Assembly (NCBI RefSeq): GCF_015645095.1
Contig: NZ_JADOTW010000003.1
Location: 117,974 to 181,973 of the forward strand
DNA: 64,000 nucleotides
From: Halomonas sp. 328
GTDB lineage: Bacteria; Pseudomonadota; Gammaproteobacteria; Pseudomonadales; Halomonadaceae
Direction of reading: 5' to 3'
In this document: piece after piece, positions 38,334 to 45,525 of the stretch
How positions within the stretch are numbered: the stretch's first letter is position 1
Layout of the letters: each line of letters starts with the position of its first letter
Notes under the pieces: model-generated
What the model was told of the DNA's origin: nothing
Seen by the model: only the letters and a program-made list of their open reading frames with translations
Databases searched by the model: none
Translations under genes and position numbers: made by a program

Positions 38334-38888
38334 ATGCCAACCTTTCCCCTGCATGACCTGGAATCGGCGCCGGCGGAAGCCCGGCCGCGCCTCGAAGCGG
38401 CCCAGCAGAAGATGGGCTTCCTGCCGCATATCTTCGCCAAGATGGCCGAGGCCCCGCCACTGCTGGAGGCCTATCTGAGTCTCGACGAGATCTACGCCCG
38501 TACCAGCCTGAACCCCGCCGAGCAGCAGGTGGCCCTGCTGGCCATCAGCGCCGCCAATGGCTGCGCCTTCTGCGTGGCCGCCCATAGCGGCGGTGCCGCC
38601 AAGGCCCAGGTGTCGCGGGAGGAGATCGCCCGCCTGCGCGACCTGGGCACGCCGAATGACCCACGCCTGGCCGCCGTGGCGCGCTTCGCCCGCCACCTCA
38701 ATGAACAACGGGGCTGGGCCGCCCCCGAGGAGATGGACGCCTTCCTCGCCGCCGGCTTCAACCGCGGCCAGATCCTCGAACTGGTGATCGCCTGTGCCCT
38801 CAAGACCCTCTCCAACTACACCAACCATCTGGTGGACACGCCCCTCAACGAGGAGCTGGCCCCCCTGGCCTGGCAGCCGCCGCGCTGA
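38334..38888 (+). CDS. AhpD-like carboxymuconolactone decarboxylase-family protein
   Basis: The 184-residue protein has the CMD fold with the redox-active CxxC in NGCAFCVAAHS (about 77-87), including the following His. AhpD-like proteins act as thiol peroxidases or reductants; despite the family name, decarboxylase function is unlikely with a CxxC-x-x-x-H motif. AAGGAG precedes the ATG. The upstream AraC/cupin protein is a likely regulator. Confidence 0.87.
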   Translation: MPTFPLHDLESAPAEARPRLEAAQQKMGFLPHIFAKMAEAPPLLEAYLSLDEIYARTSLNPAEQQVALLAISAANGCAFCVAAHSGGAAKAQVSREEIARLRDLGTPNDPRLAAVARFARHLNEQRGWAAPEEMDAFLAAGFNRGQILELVIACALKTLSNYTNHLVDTPLNEELAPLAWQPPR

Positions 38889-38925
38889 CCGGCCCGGCCC
38901 CGGCGCCGCACCGGGGCCATCGCCA

Positions 38926-39621
38926 TCACGCCTCGCGATGCTTCAGGGTCGTGGCCAGGTGCTCGGTCCAGGCGGGCAGGTCCAGCGGGATCTGCCCGAT
39001 CACCTCGATGTCGCGGTTCTCGAAGACCTTCGGGTCCTCCGCTCGAAGCCGGGCGATTTCGCGATCCCGATGGACGAGCAGCACCTCCAGCTGGGGGCGG
39101 CAGGCGCTAACCAGGGCCGTGACCCAGCGGTTGACCGGCCAGGAGGGCCAGGCGTGATCGATGGCGAAGGTCTCGGCCAGGGCCAGGGTCTCCGCGGAGC
39201 CACGCCACTGCTCCCCGGTGACCCAGCGATTGGTGGTAAAAAGGCCGATGGGCAGGCCCCAGGCATCCATGGAGACCGCCACCAGGTGGGTGGGTGTCTT
39301 GACCTTGCCGGGGCGATTGTCCCCGGCCGGGCGATTGAAGAGGTGGAAGTGGCCGTGCTCGCCGCCCCGATGGGCATGGTAATAGTACTGCCCCCCGGTC
39401 TCCCGGTCGTAGACATCGCCCTTGGGGTAGTGATCGAGCCGCACGAACTGACCCTGCCCCTTGAGCAACTCGCCCACCAGGTTGAGCCCCACTTTTTTCA
39501 GCACGCGCTGGCAATCCAGCGACTCCCGGGCCGCCTGGTGGAAACGCCGCAACGCGGCCCGGTCATAGGTCGACAGGTCGGGAGCACTTACCGGCTCACC
39601 GATGGAAAAAGGCTCCAGCAT
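38926..39621 (-). CDS. Conserved protein of unknown function
   Basis: The 231-residue soluble protein has no signal peptide. I cannot name the family with certainty. It has a His-rich stretch QYYYHAHRGGEHGHFHLF (about 79-96) that could bind metal or form an active site, followed by THLVAVSMDAWGLPIGLFTTNRWVTG. The N-terminal part is helical. The protein stands alone between two oppositely arranged neighbours. The composition and base usage match the surroundings, so it looks like a real native gene. Confidence 0.75.
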   Translation of the reverse strand: MLEPFSIGEPVSAPDLSTYDRAALRRFHQAARESLDCQRVLKKVGLNLVGELLKGQGQFVRLDHYPKGDVYDRETGGQYYYHAHRGGEHGHFHLFNRPAGDNRPGKVKTPTHLVAVSMDAWGLPIGLFTTNRWVTGEQWRGSAETLALAETFAIDHAWPSWPVNRWVTALVSACRPQLEVLLVHRDREIARLRAEDPKVFENRDIEVIGQIPLDLPAWTEHLATTLKHREA

Positions 39622-39712
39622 GGATAGGGTGGCTCCTCGGCGGGTGTCTCGTCAGACTATCAGACGGCCGCGAGCCAGGGGCAAGGCCCCCGGCTCGCGG
39701 TCGATACCGGGT

Positions 39713-40459
39713 TCAGAGGTTATGGGGTTCACCGGCATAGCGCCGCTGGACCTCCACCACATAGGCGGAGAGCGCCGCCAGCTCCTCGCTGTCCCAGCCC
39801 AGGGCCTCGGCGGCCATGGGCACCACCATGCACATCTGCACCATCTCGTCGGCATGCACCACCTCCATGCCGAACATGTTCTCGCCCATGGCCACCCGAT
39901 GGGGATAGGGCTGCTCGAAGGTCGCCTGGTAGCCCTGGTCGCCGCCGTGGCAGCTGGCGCAGGACATCCCGTTGGTGCTCAGGCTGGGGTCGTTGAACAG
40001 CGCCTCGCCCCGGGCCAGGAGCTCGGGATCATTCATCTCCTCCTCGCTGTAGCCCGGCACATAGCCCTCGGGGCGCTTGACGGCAGAGGCCGGGCCGTCG
40101 GCCGCGCAGGGATTCGCGGCACAGGGGTTCGCAGCACAGGGGTTCGCGGCACAGGGATTGGCCGCCGCGCAGGGGTTCGCGGCGCAGGGATTGGCCGCCG
40201 CGCAGGGGTTCGCGGCACAGGGATTGGCCGCCGCACAGGGGTTCGCGGCGCAGGGATTGGCCGCCGCACAGGGGTTCGCGGCGCAGGGGTTGGCCGCCGC
40301 GCAGACCTGCATGGCGGCGCAGGGATTCGCCCCACAGGGATAGTCCATGCCGTCCGCCGATGCCTGCAGCGCCATGCTGCCCAGGGAGAGACTCAAAAGC
40401 GTGCCCGCCAGGGTACAACCCCAGGTTCCGAATCGCGTGTCAGGAAACCATTTTTTCAT
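39713..40459 (-). CDS. Secreted c-type cytochrome with an N-terminal cysteine repeat array
   Basis: The 248-residue protein has a signal peptide (cut near ASA-DG, residue 36). Then comes an array at residues 45-120 made of NPCAA and NPCAANPCAAA units: 13 NPC triplets, and 15 Cys between residues 42 and 118, spaced alternately 5 and 6 apart. The C-terminal half is a class I cytochrome c with one haem site CASCH (167-171) and Met-rich segments that can supply the sixth ligand. It would be exported to the periplasm. The array may bind metal ions or form disulfides; the function is unknown. AAGGAG lies 7 bases before the ATG. Confidence 0.85.
   Translation of the reverse strand: MKKWFPDTRFGTWGCTLAGTLLSLSLGSMALQASADGMDYPCGANPCAAMQVCAAANPCAANPCAAANPCAANPCAAANPCAANPCAAANPCAANPCAAANPCAANPCAANPCAANPCAADGPASAVKRPEGYVPGYSEEEMNDPELLARGEALFNDPSLSTNGMSCASCHGGDQGYQATFEQPYPHRVAMGENMFGMEVVHADEMVQMCMVVPMAAEALGWDSEELAALSAYVVEVQRRYAGEPHNL
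40100..40327 (-). repeat. Coding tandem repeat, 33-bp unit plus 15-bp sub-units
   Basis: The DNA encoding the cysteine array is built of about four near-identical 33-bp units (each giving NPCAANPCAAA), ending in a run of 15-bp NPCAA units. Unit copies differ mainly by GGGATT/GGGGTT, which are synonymous Asn-Pro codons. Such arrays change length easily by slippage. Confidence 0.9.
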
Positions 40460-40764
40460 CGCCAGACTCCTTCTCGGTCTTATCGTTGTGATGCACGCAA
40501 GTGCCCCGCTCTGCGAAGCTTCCCTGTCTGTCTACGAAATCAGGACTTCCTTACAGGCAGCGGCCTTCACCACTCAGATCGATCAGGCATAGCAATAGAG
40601 ACGAAATGGCCACCTAAAAATCATCCACCACCTCTGGCGCCAGCCGCTCTACTAGGCTGGTGCCATATGGCCCAGGGTTCAGAAACTCGCTGGAGGATGC
40701 CGCGCCGGGTGTCATCCTCTTCGTGAAAAAACGACAACACCTCACCCTATCGAGAGAGGTAGCC
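40460..40764. promoter_or_regulatory. Divergent promoter region, cytochrome / ECF sigma factor
   Basis: About 305 bases with lower GC than the flanks separate the divergent cytochrome and sigma-factor genes. Promoters for both must be here. I looked for the same -35/-10 pair on both strands, as expected if the sigma factor controls itself and the cytochrome, but could not identify a convincing one by eye. No gene is seen. Confidence 0.5.
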
Positions 40765-41367
40765 ATGGAAACGAGTATTCCCGTTTCACCCAATGACAGA
40801 GAGGAGCGAATGCGGCGACTCTCGGCGGTCAGGCCACGCCTGCTCTCATTCGCCAGACTTCAATTGAGAGATCATTCCCTGGCGGAAGATGCCGTTCAGG
40901 AGGCCCTGGCCGCGGCGATCGACAAGGATGCCAGTTTCTCGGGGCGCTCCGGCTACGAGACCTGGGTCTTCGGCATCCTCAAGTACAAGATTCTCGATAG
41001 CCTGCGCGAACAGAAGCGCCGTGGTCACTGGCGCCCCCTGGAGGAAGAGCTAGATGAAGAGGCCATCGACCGGCAATTTCAGCAGAGTGGTCGTTGGCAG
41101 CCATCGGCCCGGCCCGCGGACTGGGGAGACCCGGAAGGCGCCCTGAACCAGGAGCATTTCTGGCAGGTCTTCGATAGCTGCATGATCGCCCTTCCCGAGA
41201 ATATCGCCCGGGTCTTCTCCCTGCGGGAACTGATGGGCCTATCGACGGAAGAGATCTGCCGAGAAACGGGAATCAAGGAAAATAACTGCTGGGTCATCCT
41301 GCATCGTGCCCGGCTGCGATTGCGGGCTTGTGTGGAGAAGGGATGGTTAGCGGAGGATAAGTCATGA
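40765..41367 (+). CDS. ECF-type RNA polymerase sigma factor
   Basis: The 200-residue protein has sigma region 2 (about 17-85: RPRLLSFARLQLRDHSLAEDAVQEA, then YETWVFGILKYKILDSLREQ) and region 4 (about 140-195: LPENIARVFSLRELMGLSTEEICRETG). It is a group 4 (extracytoplasmic function) sigma factor. The ATG at 40765 has GAGAGAGG upstream; a longer in-frame opening exists but lacks family similarity. The stop overlaps the next gene, a small zinc-binding protein, as in sigma/anti-sigma pairs. Confidence 0.9.
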   Translation: METSIPVSPNDREERMRRLSAVRPRLLSFARLQLRDHSLAEDAVQEALAAAIDKDASFSGRSGYETWVFGILKYKILDSLREQKRRGHWRPLEEELDEEAIDRQFQQSGRWQPSARPADWGDPEGALNQEHFWQVFDSCMIALPENIARVFSLRELMGLSTEEICRETGIKENNCWVILHRARLRLRACVEKGWLAEDKS

Positions 41368-41570
41368 TGATGTGCAAGCGGGCCACCGAGCTGATGTCAC
41401 AGCGCCTCGATCGCCCACTTAGCTGGACAGAGAAGGTATCGCTGACCTTTCACCTCTCCATGTGTGGTGCCTGCAAGCAGTGCAACCGCCAGTTCGAGCT
41501 GCTGCACCAGGCCGGCCAGCGCCTGGATGGGGAACGCTGCCCTCAGGAAGAGGAGTCCGACAGGGAGTGA
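41364..41570 (+). CDS. Small zinc-finger anti-sigma factor
   Basis: The 68-residue protein contains the H-x3-C-x2-C core of the zf-HC2/ZAS domain (HLSMCGACKQC, about 30-40). Such a small anti-sigma factor without a membrane segment would hold the sigma factor in the cytoplasm and could release it on zinc loss or thiol oxidation. It starts within the sigma stop codon (ATGA), so the two are coupled. Confidence 0.85.
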   Translation: MMMCKRATELMSQRLDRPLSWTEKVSLTFHLSMCGACKQCNRQFELLHQAGQRLDGERCPQEEESDRE

Positions 41571-41587
41571 CCTGTCACGCTCGTCGC

Positions 41588-42127
41588 CTAGCCGCTCGCG
41601 TCGAGGCGCCGGCTCATGACCCAGAGTCCGGCCAGCATTAGCACCAGGGCCAGGGGAATCAGGAGTGGCGTCAGGCCCACCACGGCACCGGCGATCGGCA
41701 GGCCCAGCCAGATCAGCACCAGGGGGGCGCAGCAGGCCCCACCAACCAATAGGGCCGGAATCGCCGCCAGGATGCCGCCGGCGGAGCCACCCACCCCACA
41801 CACCCGGGGCGAGCGCCATACCCACCAGGCCGCCAGCAGGTTGAGCCCCAGCAGTCCCCCCATCGCCAGGGCCACTAGCGTATTGAGGGGGCTGAAGGTC
41901 CATACCAGGCTGCCCAGCATGATCCGGCCCACCGGCTCGAACTGCAGGAAGCCGCGCCGTTCGAACAGGCGCTCCCAGGCGGGGAAGCTCGCCTCCCAGC
42001 CGCCCCAGCCACCACCGGCCAGGTCGCCGGTCAACCAGAGGTAGGCCAGCGCATAGCTCATGGCCATGATAGCTAACGCCAGCAGCGCCGCCGGACGGGC
42101 CATCAGGCGGTTCCTGAAGACACTCAT
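41588..42127 (-). CDS. Small polytopic membrane protein with a CC-A-P motif
   Basis: The 179-residue protein has about five hydrophobic segments. One carries GGACCAPLVLIWLGLP (about 137-152), a vicinal cysteine pair in a membrane helix similar in style to metal- or thiol-handling membrane proteins. I cannot assign a family. The start overlaps the DUF3179 stop by four bases, so they form one transcription unit. Convergent with the anti-sigma gene. Confidence 0.75.
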   Translation of the reverse strand: MSVFRNRLMARPAALLALAIMAMSYALAYLWLTGDLAGGGWGGWEASFPAWERLFERRGFLQFEPVGRIMLGSLVWTFSPLNTLVALAMGGLLGLNLLAAWWVWRSPRVCGVGGSAGGILAAIPALLVGGACCAPLVLIWLGLPIAGAVVGLTPLLIPLALVLMLAGLWVMSRRLDASG

Positions 42128-43149
42128 GGAGTCTGCTCCGGGTAGAGGGACGTGTCGGGATAGAAGGCGGCCCAGGCAAACCACATGGCCTCGAAGCCGT
42201 GCAGGGGCTCCAGGGCCTCGATGCCCGGGCCACGCACGCCCTCCGGCGTGAAATTCAGAGCATCGGCATCGAGGCTCAGGCCGCGGGGATTGCGAAAGGC
42301 CCAGGCGGTATCCAGGCCGGGGTCGTGGATCAACACCAGGGACTCCTCGCCCAACCGGGTCTCGATCACTCGCTCCTCACGCAGGGCCCGACGATCGACG
42401 GCCAGGGCCCCCTGGACGGTGCGCACGCCGAAGATCATCGTCTTGGGGGGAAAGCGGTCGTCGCGATTCAACACAGGGAAGAGGCGACGACTCTCGGGGA
42501 GGTAGTAGCCGCCCAAGGGGACGTAGCTTCCGTAGGGGTCGCGGCGATAGTTGCGCACATAGCCGGTCTGCTCGGAGAGCACCCGGGTCTCGGGATAGCG
42601 GGCCCGCCACTGCCCCCAGGTGGTCCAGATCAGGCGCACCTCTTCCAGCCCCTGGCCGACCAGGGGGCCATCGATGGCCACGCCGAGGATCTGCGGCCAC
42701 TCGCTGTCGGTGGCCCGGTCGTACATCACCAGGTTGCTGTTGACCAGCTTGCCGGAGACCCCGAGCTGGGTCGCCCCCCGCTTGAAGCCCAGGGCGGTGC
42801 CGGTCAAGGGGCAGTAGGTGATGCTCAGGGCCTCGCCGCCCAGCTCGTCATTGACGATCTCGTGCCACACCAGGATGCGCTGGGGGTAGGCCCGCGCCTC
42901 GCCCTGGCGATAGAGGCCGATAACGATCTCGTCATCGCTCAGCCGTGCCTGGTCGGCGCTCAGGAATCGGGGCCGGTCGATGGAGGGAATGCCATCCTTG
43001 CCGGGCCCTCCCGACTGGAGGGCGGCGCGGAAGCTCTCCAGGGAGTGCGCCACCGCCACCTGGGGCGGCGCCTGGGTCGGCGGCCCGGCCAGGGCCGAGC
43101 CGCCGACCAGGAAACCGAGAAGCGCTGTCGTCAGCAGGAGTCGTCGCAT
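42124..43149 (-). CDS. DUF3179 domain-containing secreted protein
   Basis: The 341-residue protein has a signal peptide (LLLTTALLGFLVGGSALA) and the DUF3179 core: HEIVNDELGGEALSITYCPLTGTA (about 96-119), SGKLVNSNLVMYDRATDSEWPQ, and GYYRD-like YRRDPYGSYV. The conserved Cys in TYCPLTGT suggests a redox or metal role, but the function is not known to me. ATG 43149 is preferred over GTG 43155 because GAGG is then at usable distance. The operon continues with the CC-A-P membrane protein. Confidence 0.85.
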   Translation of the reverse strand: MRRLLLTTALLGFLVGGSALAGPPTQAPPQVAVAHSLESFRAALQSGGPGKDGIPSIDRPRFLSADQARLSDDEIVIGLYRQGEARAYPQRILVWHEIVNDELGGEALSITYCPLTGTALGFKRGATQLGVSGKLVNSNLVMYDRATDSEWPQILGVAIDGPLVGQGLEEVRLIWTTWGQWRARYPETRVLSEQTGYVRNYRRDPYGSYVPLGGYYLPESRRLFPVLNRDDRFPPKTMIFGVRTVQGALAVDRRALREERVIETRLGEESLVLIHDPGLDTAWAFRNPRGLSLDADALNFTPEGVRGPGIEALEPLHGFEAMWFAWAAFYPDTSLYPEQTP

Positions 43150-43377
43150 AAGCACCTCGCCAGGGGGAGCTCCCCGAGTCGGAGTCCAGGGTCCTGGTGC
43201 TCTGTCGCCTAAGCGTCACGAACCTTACAGTCGATCAGACGGCCGAGATGGCGCACCTTGGCCATGCAGGTGCCCATCGCTGGAGTTGTACGAGGTGCTG
43301 CTAATGTACAATCATGGACGACAGGGTAAGGAAGGGCGGAAGCGCCCGACCCTATATCAGCCCCCTCAAGGAGATTC

Positions 43378-44010
43378 GTGCTCATGCTGGATCGCTGGAC
43401 CATGCCGTTGGCGCAAGACCTGCTCGAGGGCAGTGCCCGCTGGCTGCTGGCGCGTCGCATCAGCGCCAACCAGGTCACGGTCACCGGCTTCGCGATCGGC
43501 CTGCTGGCCCTGCCCCTGCTGGCCCTGGAGTGGTACCTCCCGGCCCTGGTCGTCATCCTCCTCAACCGCCTCGGCGATGGCCTGGATGGCGTCCTGGCCC
43601 GGCTCGGCGACACCACCAGCGATGCCGGCGGTTTTCTCGATATCGGCCTCGATTTCGTCTTCTACGGCGCCGTGGTCTTCGGCTTCGCCCTGGCCAACCC
43701 CGCGGACAATGCGCTCGCCGCCGCCCTGCTGCTGTTCGCCTTTATCGGCACGGGCAGTTCCTTCCTGGCCTTCGCCATCATGGCCAATCGCCACCAGTTG
43801 CAGCGGCCGCGCTTTCCCAACAAGGCCTTCTACTACCTGCATGGCCTCACCGAGGGCACGGAGACCATCCTGGCCTTCGTGCTCTTCTGCCTGTTTCCCC
43901 AGCACTTCGTCATCCTGGCGACGCTGTTCGCCATCGCCTGCCTGATCACCACCGCCACACGCCTCTGGGGCGGCTATCACACCCTGATGCAGGCGAGTGA
44001 TGTAAGGTAA
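43378..44010 (+). CDS. ynjF: CDP-alcohol phosphatidyltransferase, YnjF-like
   Basis: The 210-residue membrane protein has the complete CDP-alcohol phosphatidyltransferase signature, D-x2-DG-x2-AR-x8-G-x3-D-x3-D (DGLDGVLAR then GGFLDIGLD, about 63-88). It would join an alcohol to a CDP-diacylglycerol-type donor. In E. coli ynjF belongs to the ynjABCDEF cluster; here it precedes ynjB, ynjC and ynjD homologues. AAGGAG lies 4 bases before GTG 43378 and 10 before an in-frame ATG (43384), either of which may be used. Confidence 0.87.
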   Translation: MLMLDRWTMPLAQDLLEGSARWLLARRISANQVTVTGFAIGLLALPLLALEWYLPALVVILLNRLGDGLDGVLARLGDTTSDAGGFLDIGLDFVFYGAVVFGFALANPADNALAAALLLFAFIGTGSSFLAFAIMANRHQLQRPRFPNKAFYYLHGLTEGTETILAFVLFCLFPQHFVILATLFAIACLITTATRLWGGYHTLMQASDVR

Positions 44011-44074
44011 CGGGGCGAGTGACGACTCAGGTGGCATCAGACGCCATAAACCTCGTTCGCCATCAGGTAACGCC

Positions 44075-44269
44075 GTGACGCAGCCCGCCAATCGCATCGA
44101 GCAATCCCGTCCCCAGGCCGGCCTCGCCGAGGCCCTCGGGGCCCGGCTCCCAGGACTCGCCCATGACGCCATCGTGCCCCTGGCCGATACCGGCCTGGCC
44201 CATGAGCACCTGCGCCTGGTCGGCAGCGGCCTACTGGCCCGCGCCCACGCCCTCGCCCCCCAGGACTAA
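44075..44269 (+). pseudogene. Remnant of a phosphotransferase (choline-kinase-like) gene
   Basis: This 64-codon frame (GTG start) gives AIVPLADTGLAHEHLRLVGSGLLAR, which looks like the opening of APH-type phosphotransferases found next to CDP-alcohol phosphatidyltransferases in related bacteria. The normal protein would be about 300 residues; everything after the first strand pair is absent and it ends 19 bases before ynjB. It is best read as a deletion remnant, but a genuine small protein cannot be ruled out. Confidence 0.45.
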
Positions 44270-44288
44270 CCCGCAAGGAGCCTTACCC

Positions 44289-45494
44289 ATGTTTCGATCC
44301 CCCCTGCTGCTGGCCCTCGGCCTGGTCGGCCTGACCTCCGCCCAGGCCGCCCCGGATCCCCATGACTGGGAGGCGGTGCTCGACGAGGCCCGCGGCCAGC
44401 AGGTCTTCTGGTATGCCTGGGCCGGCGAGGAGCGCATCAATGACTATATCCAGTGGACCGCCGACCGGGTCGCGGAGCGCTATGACATCACCCTGACCCA
44501 TGTGAAGCTGGGCGATACCGCCGAGGCGGTCTCACGGGTGCTGGCGGAGCGCCAGGCCGGCAATGACGAGCGCGGCAACGTGGACCTGATCTGGATCAAC
44601 GGCGAGAACTTCGCCACCATGAAGGCCAATGACCTGCTGTTCGGCCCCTGGTCGGAGCAGTTGCCCCACTACCCCCTCACCGACCCGGAGAACTCCCCGG
44701 CGGTACGCTACGACTGGACGATCCCGGTGGATGGCCTGGAGGCGCCCTGGAGCAGCTCCCAGGTGGTCTTCTACTATGACACCGCCCTGGTCGATGACCA
44801 CCCCAGGTCGATGCCGGAGCTGCTCGACTGGGCCCGGGCCAACCCCGGCGACTTCACCTATGCCCGGGTGCCCAACTTCCTCGGCAACGCCTTCATCACC
44901 CAGGCCATGCTGGAGCTCGCCGAGGAGACCGCCCCCTTCTACGCCCCGGTGGAGGAGAGCGACTTCGACGCCCTGACCGCCCCGCTCTGGGAGTTCCTCG
45001 ACGCCCTGCATCCCCACCTGTGGCGCGGCGGCCGCGCCTTCCCCGCCAACAGCGCCGAGCTGCGCCGCCTGATGGGCGACGGCGAGATCGCCATCGGCCT
45101 CTCCTTCAGCACCACCGAGGCCTCCGGCGCCATCGCCAACTTCGAGCTGCCCGAGACGGTGCGCACTTATGTCCACGACGGCGGCATGATCGGCAACCTG
45201 AGCTTCCTGGCGATCCCCTACAACGCCCAGCACAAGGCCGGCGCCATGGTGGTCGCCGACTTCCTGCTCTCCCCCGAGGCCCAGGCCCGGAAGCAGGACC
45301 CGGTGATCTGGGGCAGCGGCACCGTACTCGCCATGGAGCGCCTCGAGGAAGACGAGCGCGCCCGCTTCGCGCAGATCGACCTGGGGATCGCCACCCTGCC
45401 CCCGGAGGCGCTCGGCGAGCTGCTCGGCCAGCCCCACCCCAGTTGGGTGGACGCCCTGGAGGCGGCCTGGCAACGGCGCTACGTGGGTCAATGA
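44289..45494 (+). CDS. ynjB: ABC transporter substrate-binding protein, YnjB-like
   Basis: The 401-residue periplasmic protein has a signal peptide (LLLALGLVGLTSAQA) and the YnjB landmarks WEAVLDEARGQQVFWYAWAG and NVDLIWINGENFATMKANDL. It is of the extracellular solute-binding type 1 class related to thiamine and putrescine binders; the ligand is unknown. ATG 44289 has AAGGAG 8 bases upstream. The next genes encode the permease and ATPase. Confidence 0.88.
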   Translation: MFRSPLLLALGLVGLTSAQAAPDPHDWEAVLDEARGQQVFWYAWAGEERINDYIQWTADRVAERYDITLTHVKLGDTAEAVSRVLAERQAGNDERGNVDLIWINGENFATMKANDLLFGPWSEQLPHYPLTDPENSPAVRYDWTIPVDGLEAPWSSSQVVFYYDTALVDDHPRSMPELLDWARANPGDFTYARVPNFLGNAFITQAMLELAEETAPFYAPVEESDFDALTAPLWEFLDALHPHLWRGGRAFPANSAELRRLMGDGEIAIGLSFSTTEASGAIANFELPETVRTYVHDGGMIGNLSFLAIPYNAQHKAGAMVVADFLLSPEAQARKQDPVIWGSGTVLAMERLEEDERARFAQIDLGIATLPPEALGELLGQPHPSWVDALEAAWQRRYVGQ

Positions 45495-45525
45495 GGGGCG
45501 GTACGCCCCGGAGTGACACTCGGCC

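Noticed and set aside
38334..38888. AhpD-like gene as ynjA of the ynj cluster
   Set aside because: It shares the carboxymuconolactone family with YnjA, but is 5 kb away from ynjF with unrelated genes between and has its own likely regulator.
40077..40343. Plus-strand frame giving a repetitive AAQGF-rich protein across the cytochrome repeat
   Set aside because: It is the reverse reading of the NPC repeat DNA; periodic DNA gives open frames on both strands. The minus strand has the signal peptide, haem motif and ribosome site.
40077..40343. CRISPR array at the regular repeat near 40.1-40.3 kb
   Set aside because: Units are contiguous with no unique spacers, are in frame, and lie within a coding gene with a signal peptide and haem domain.
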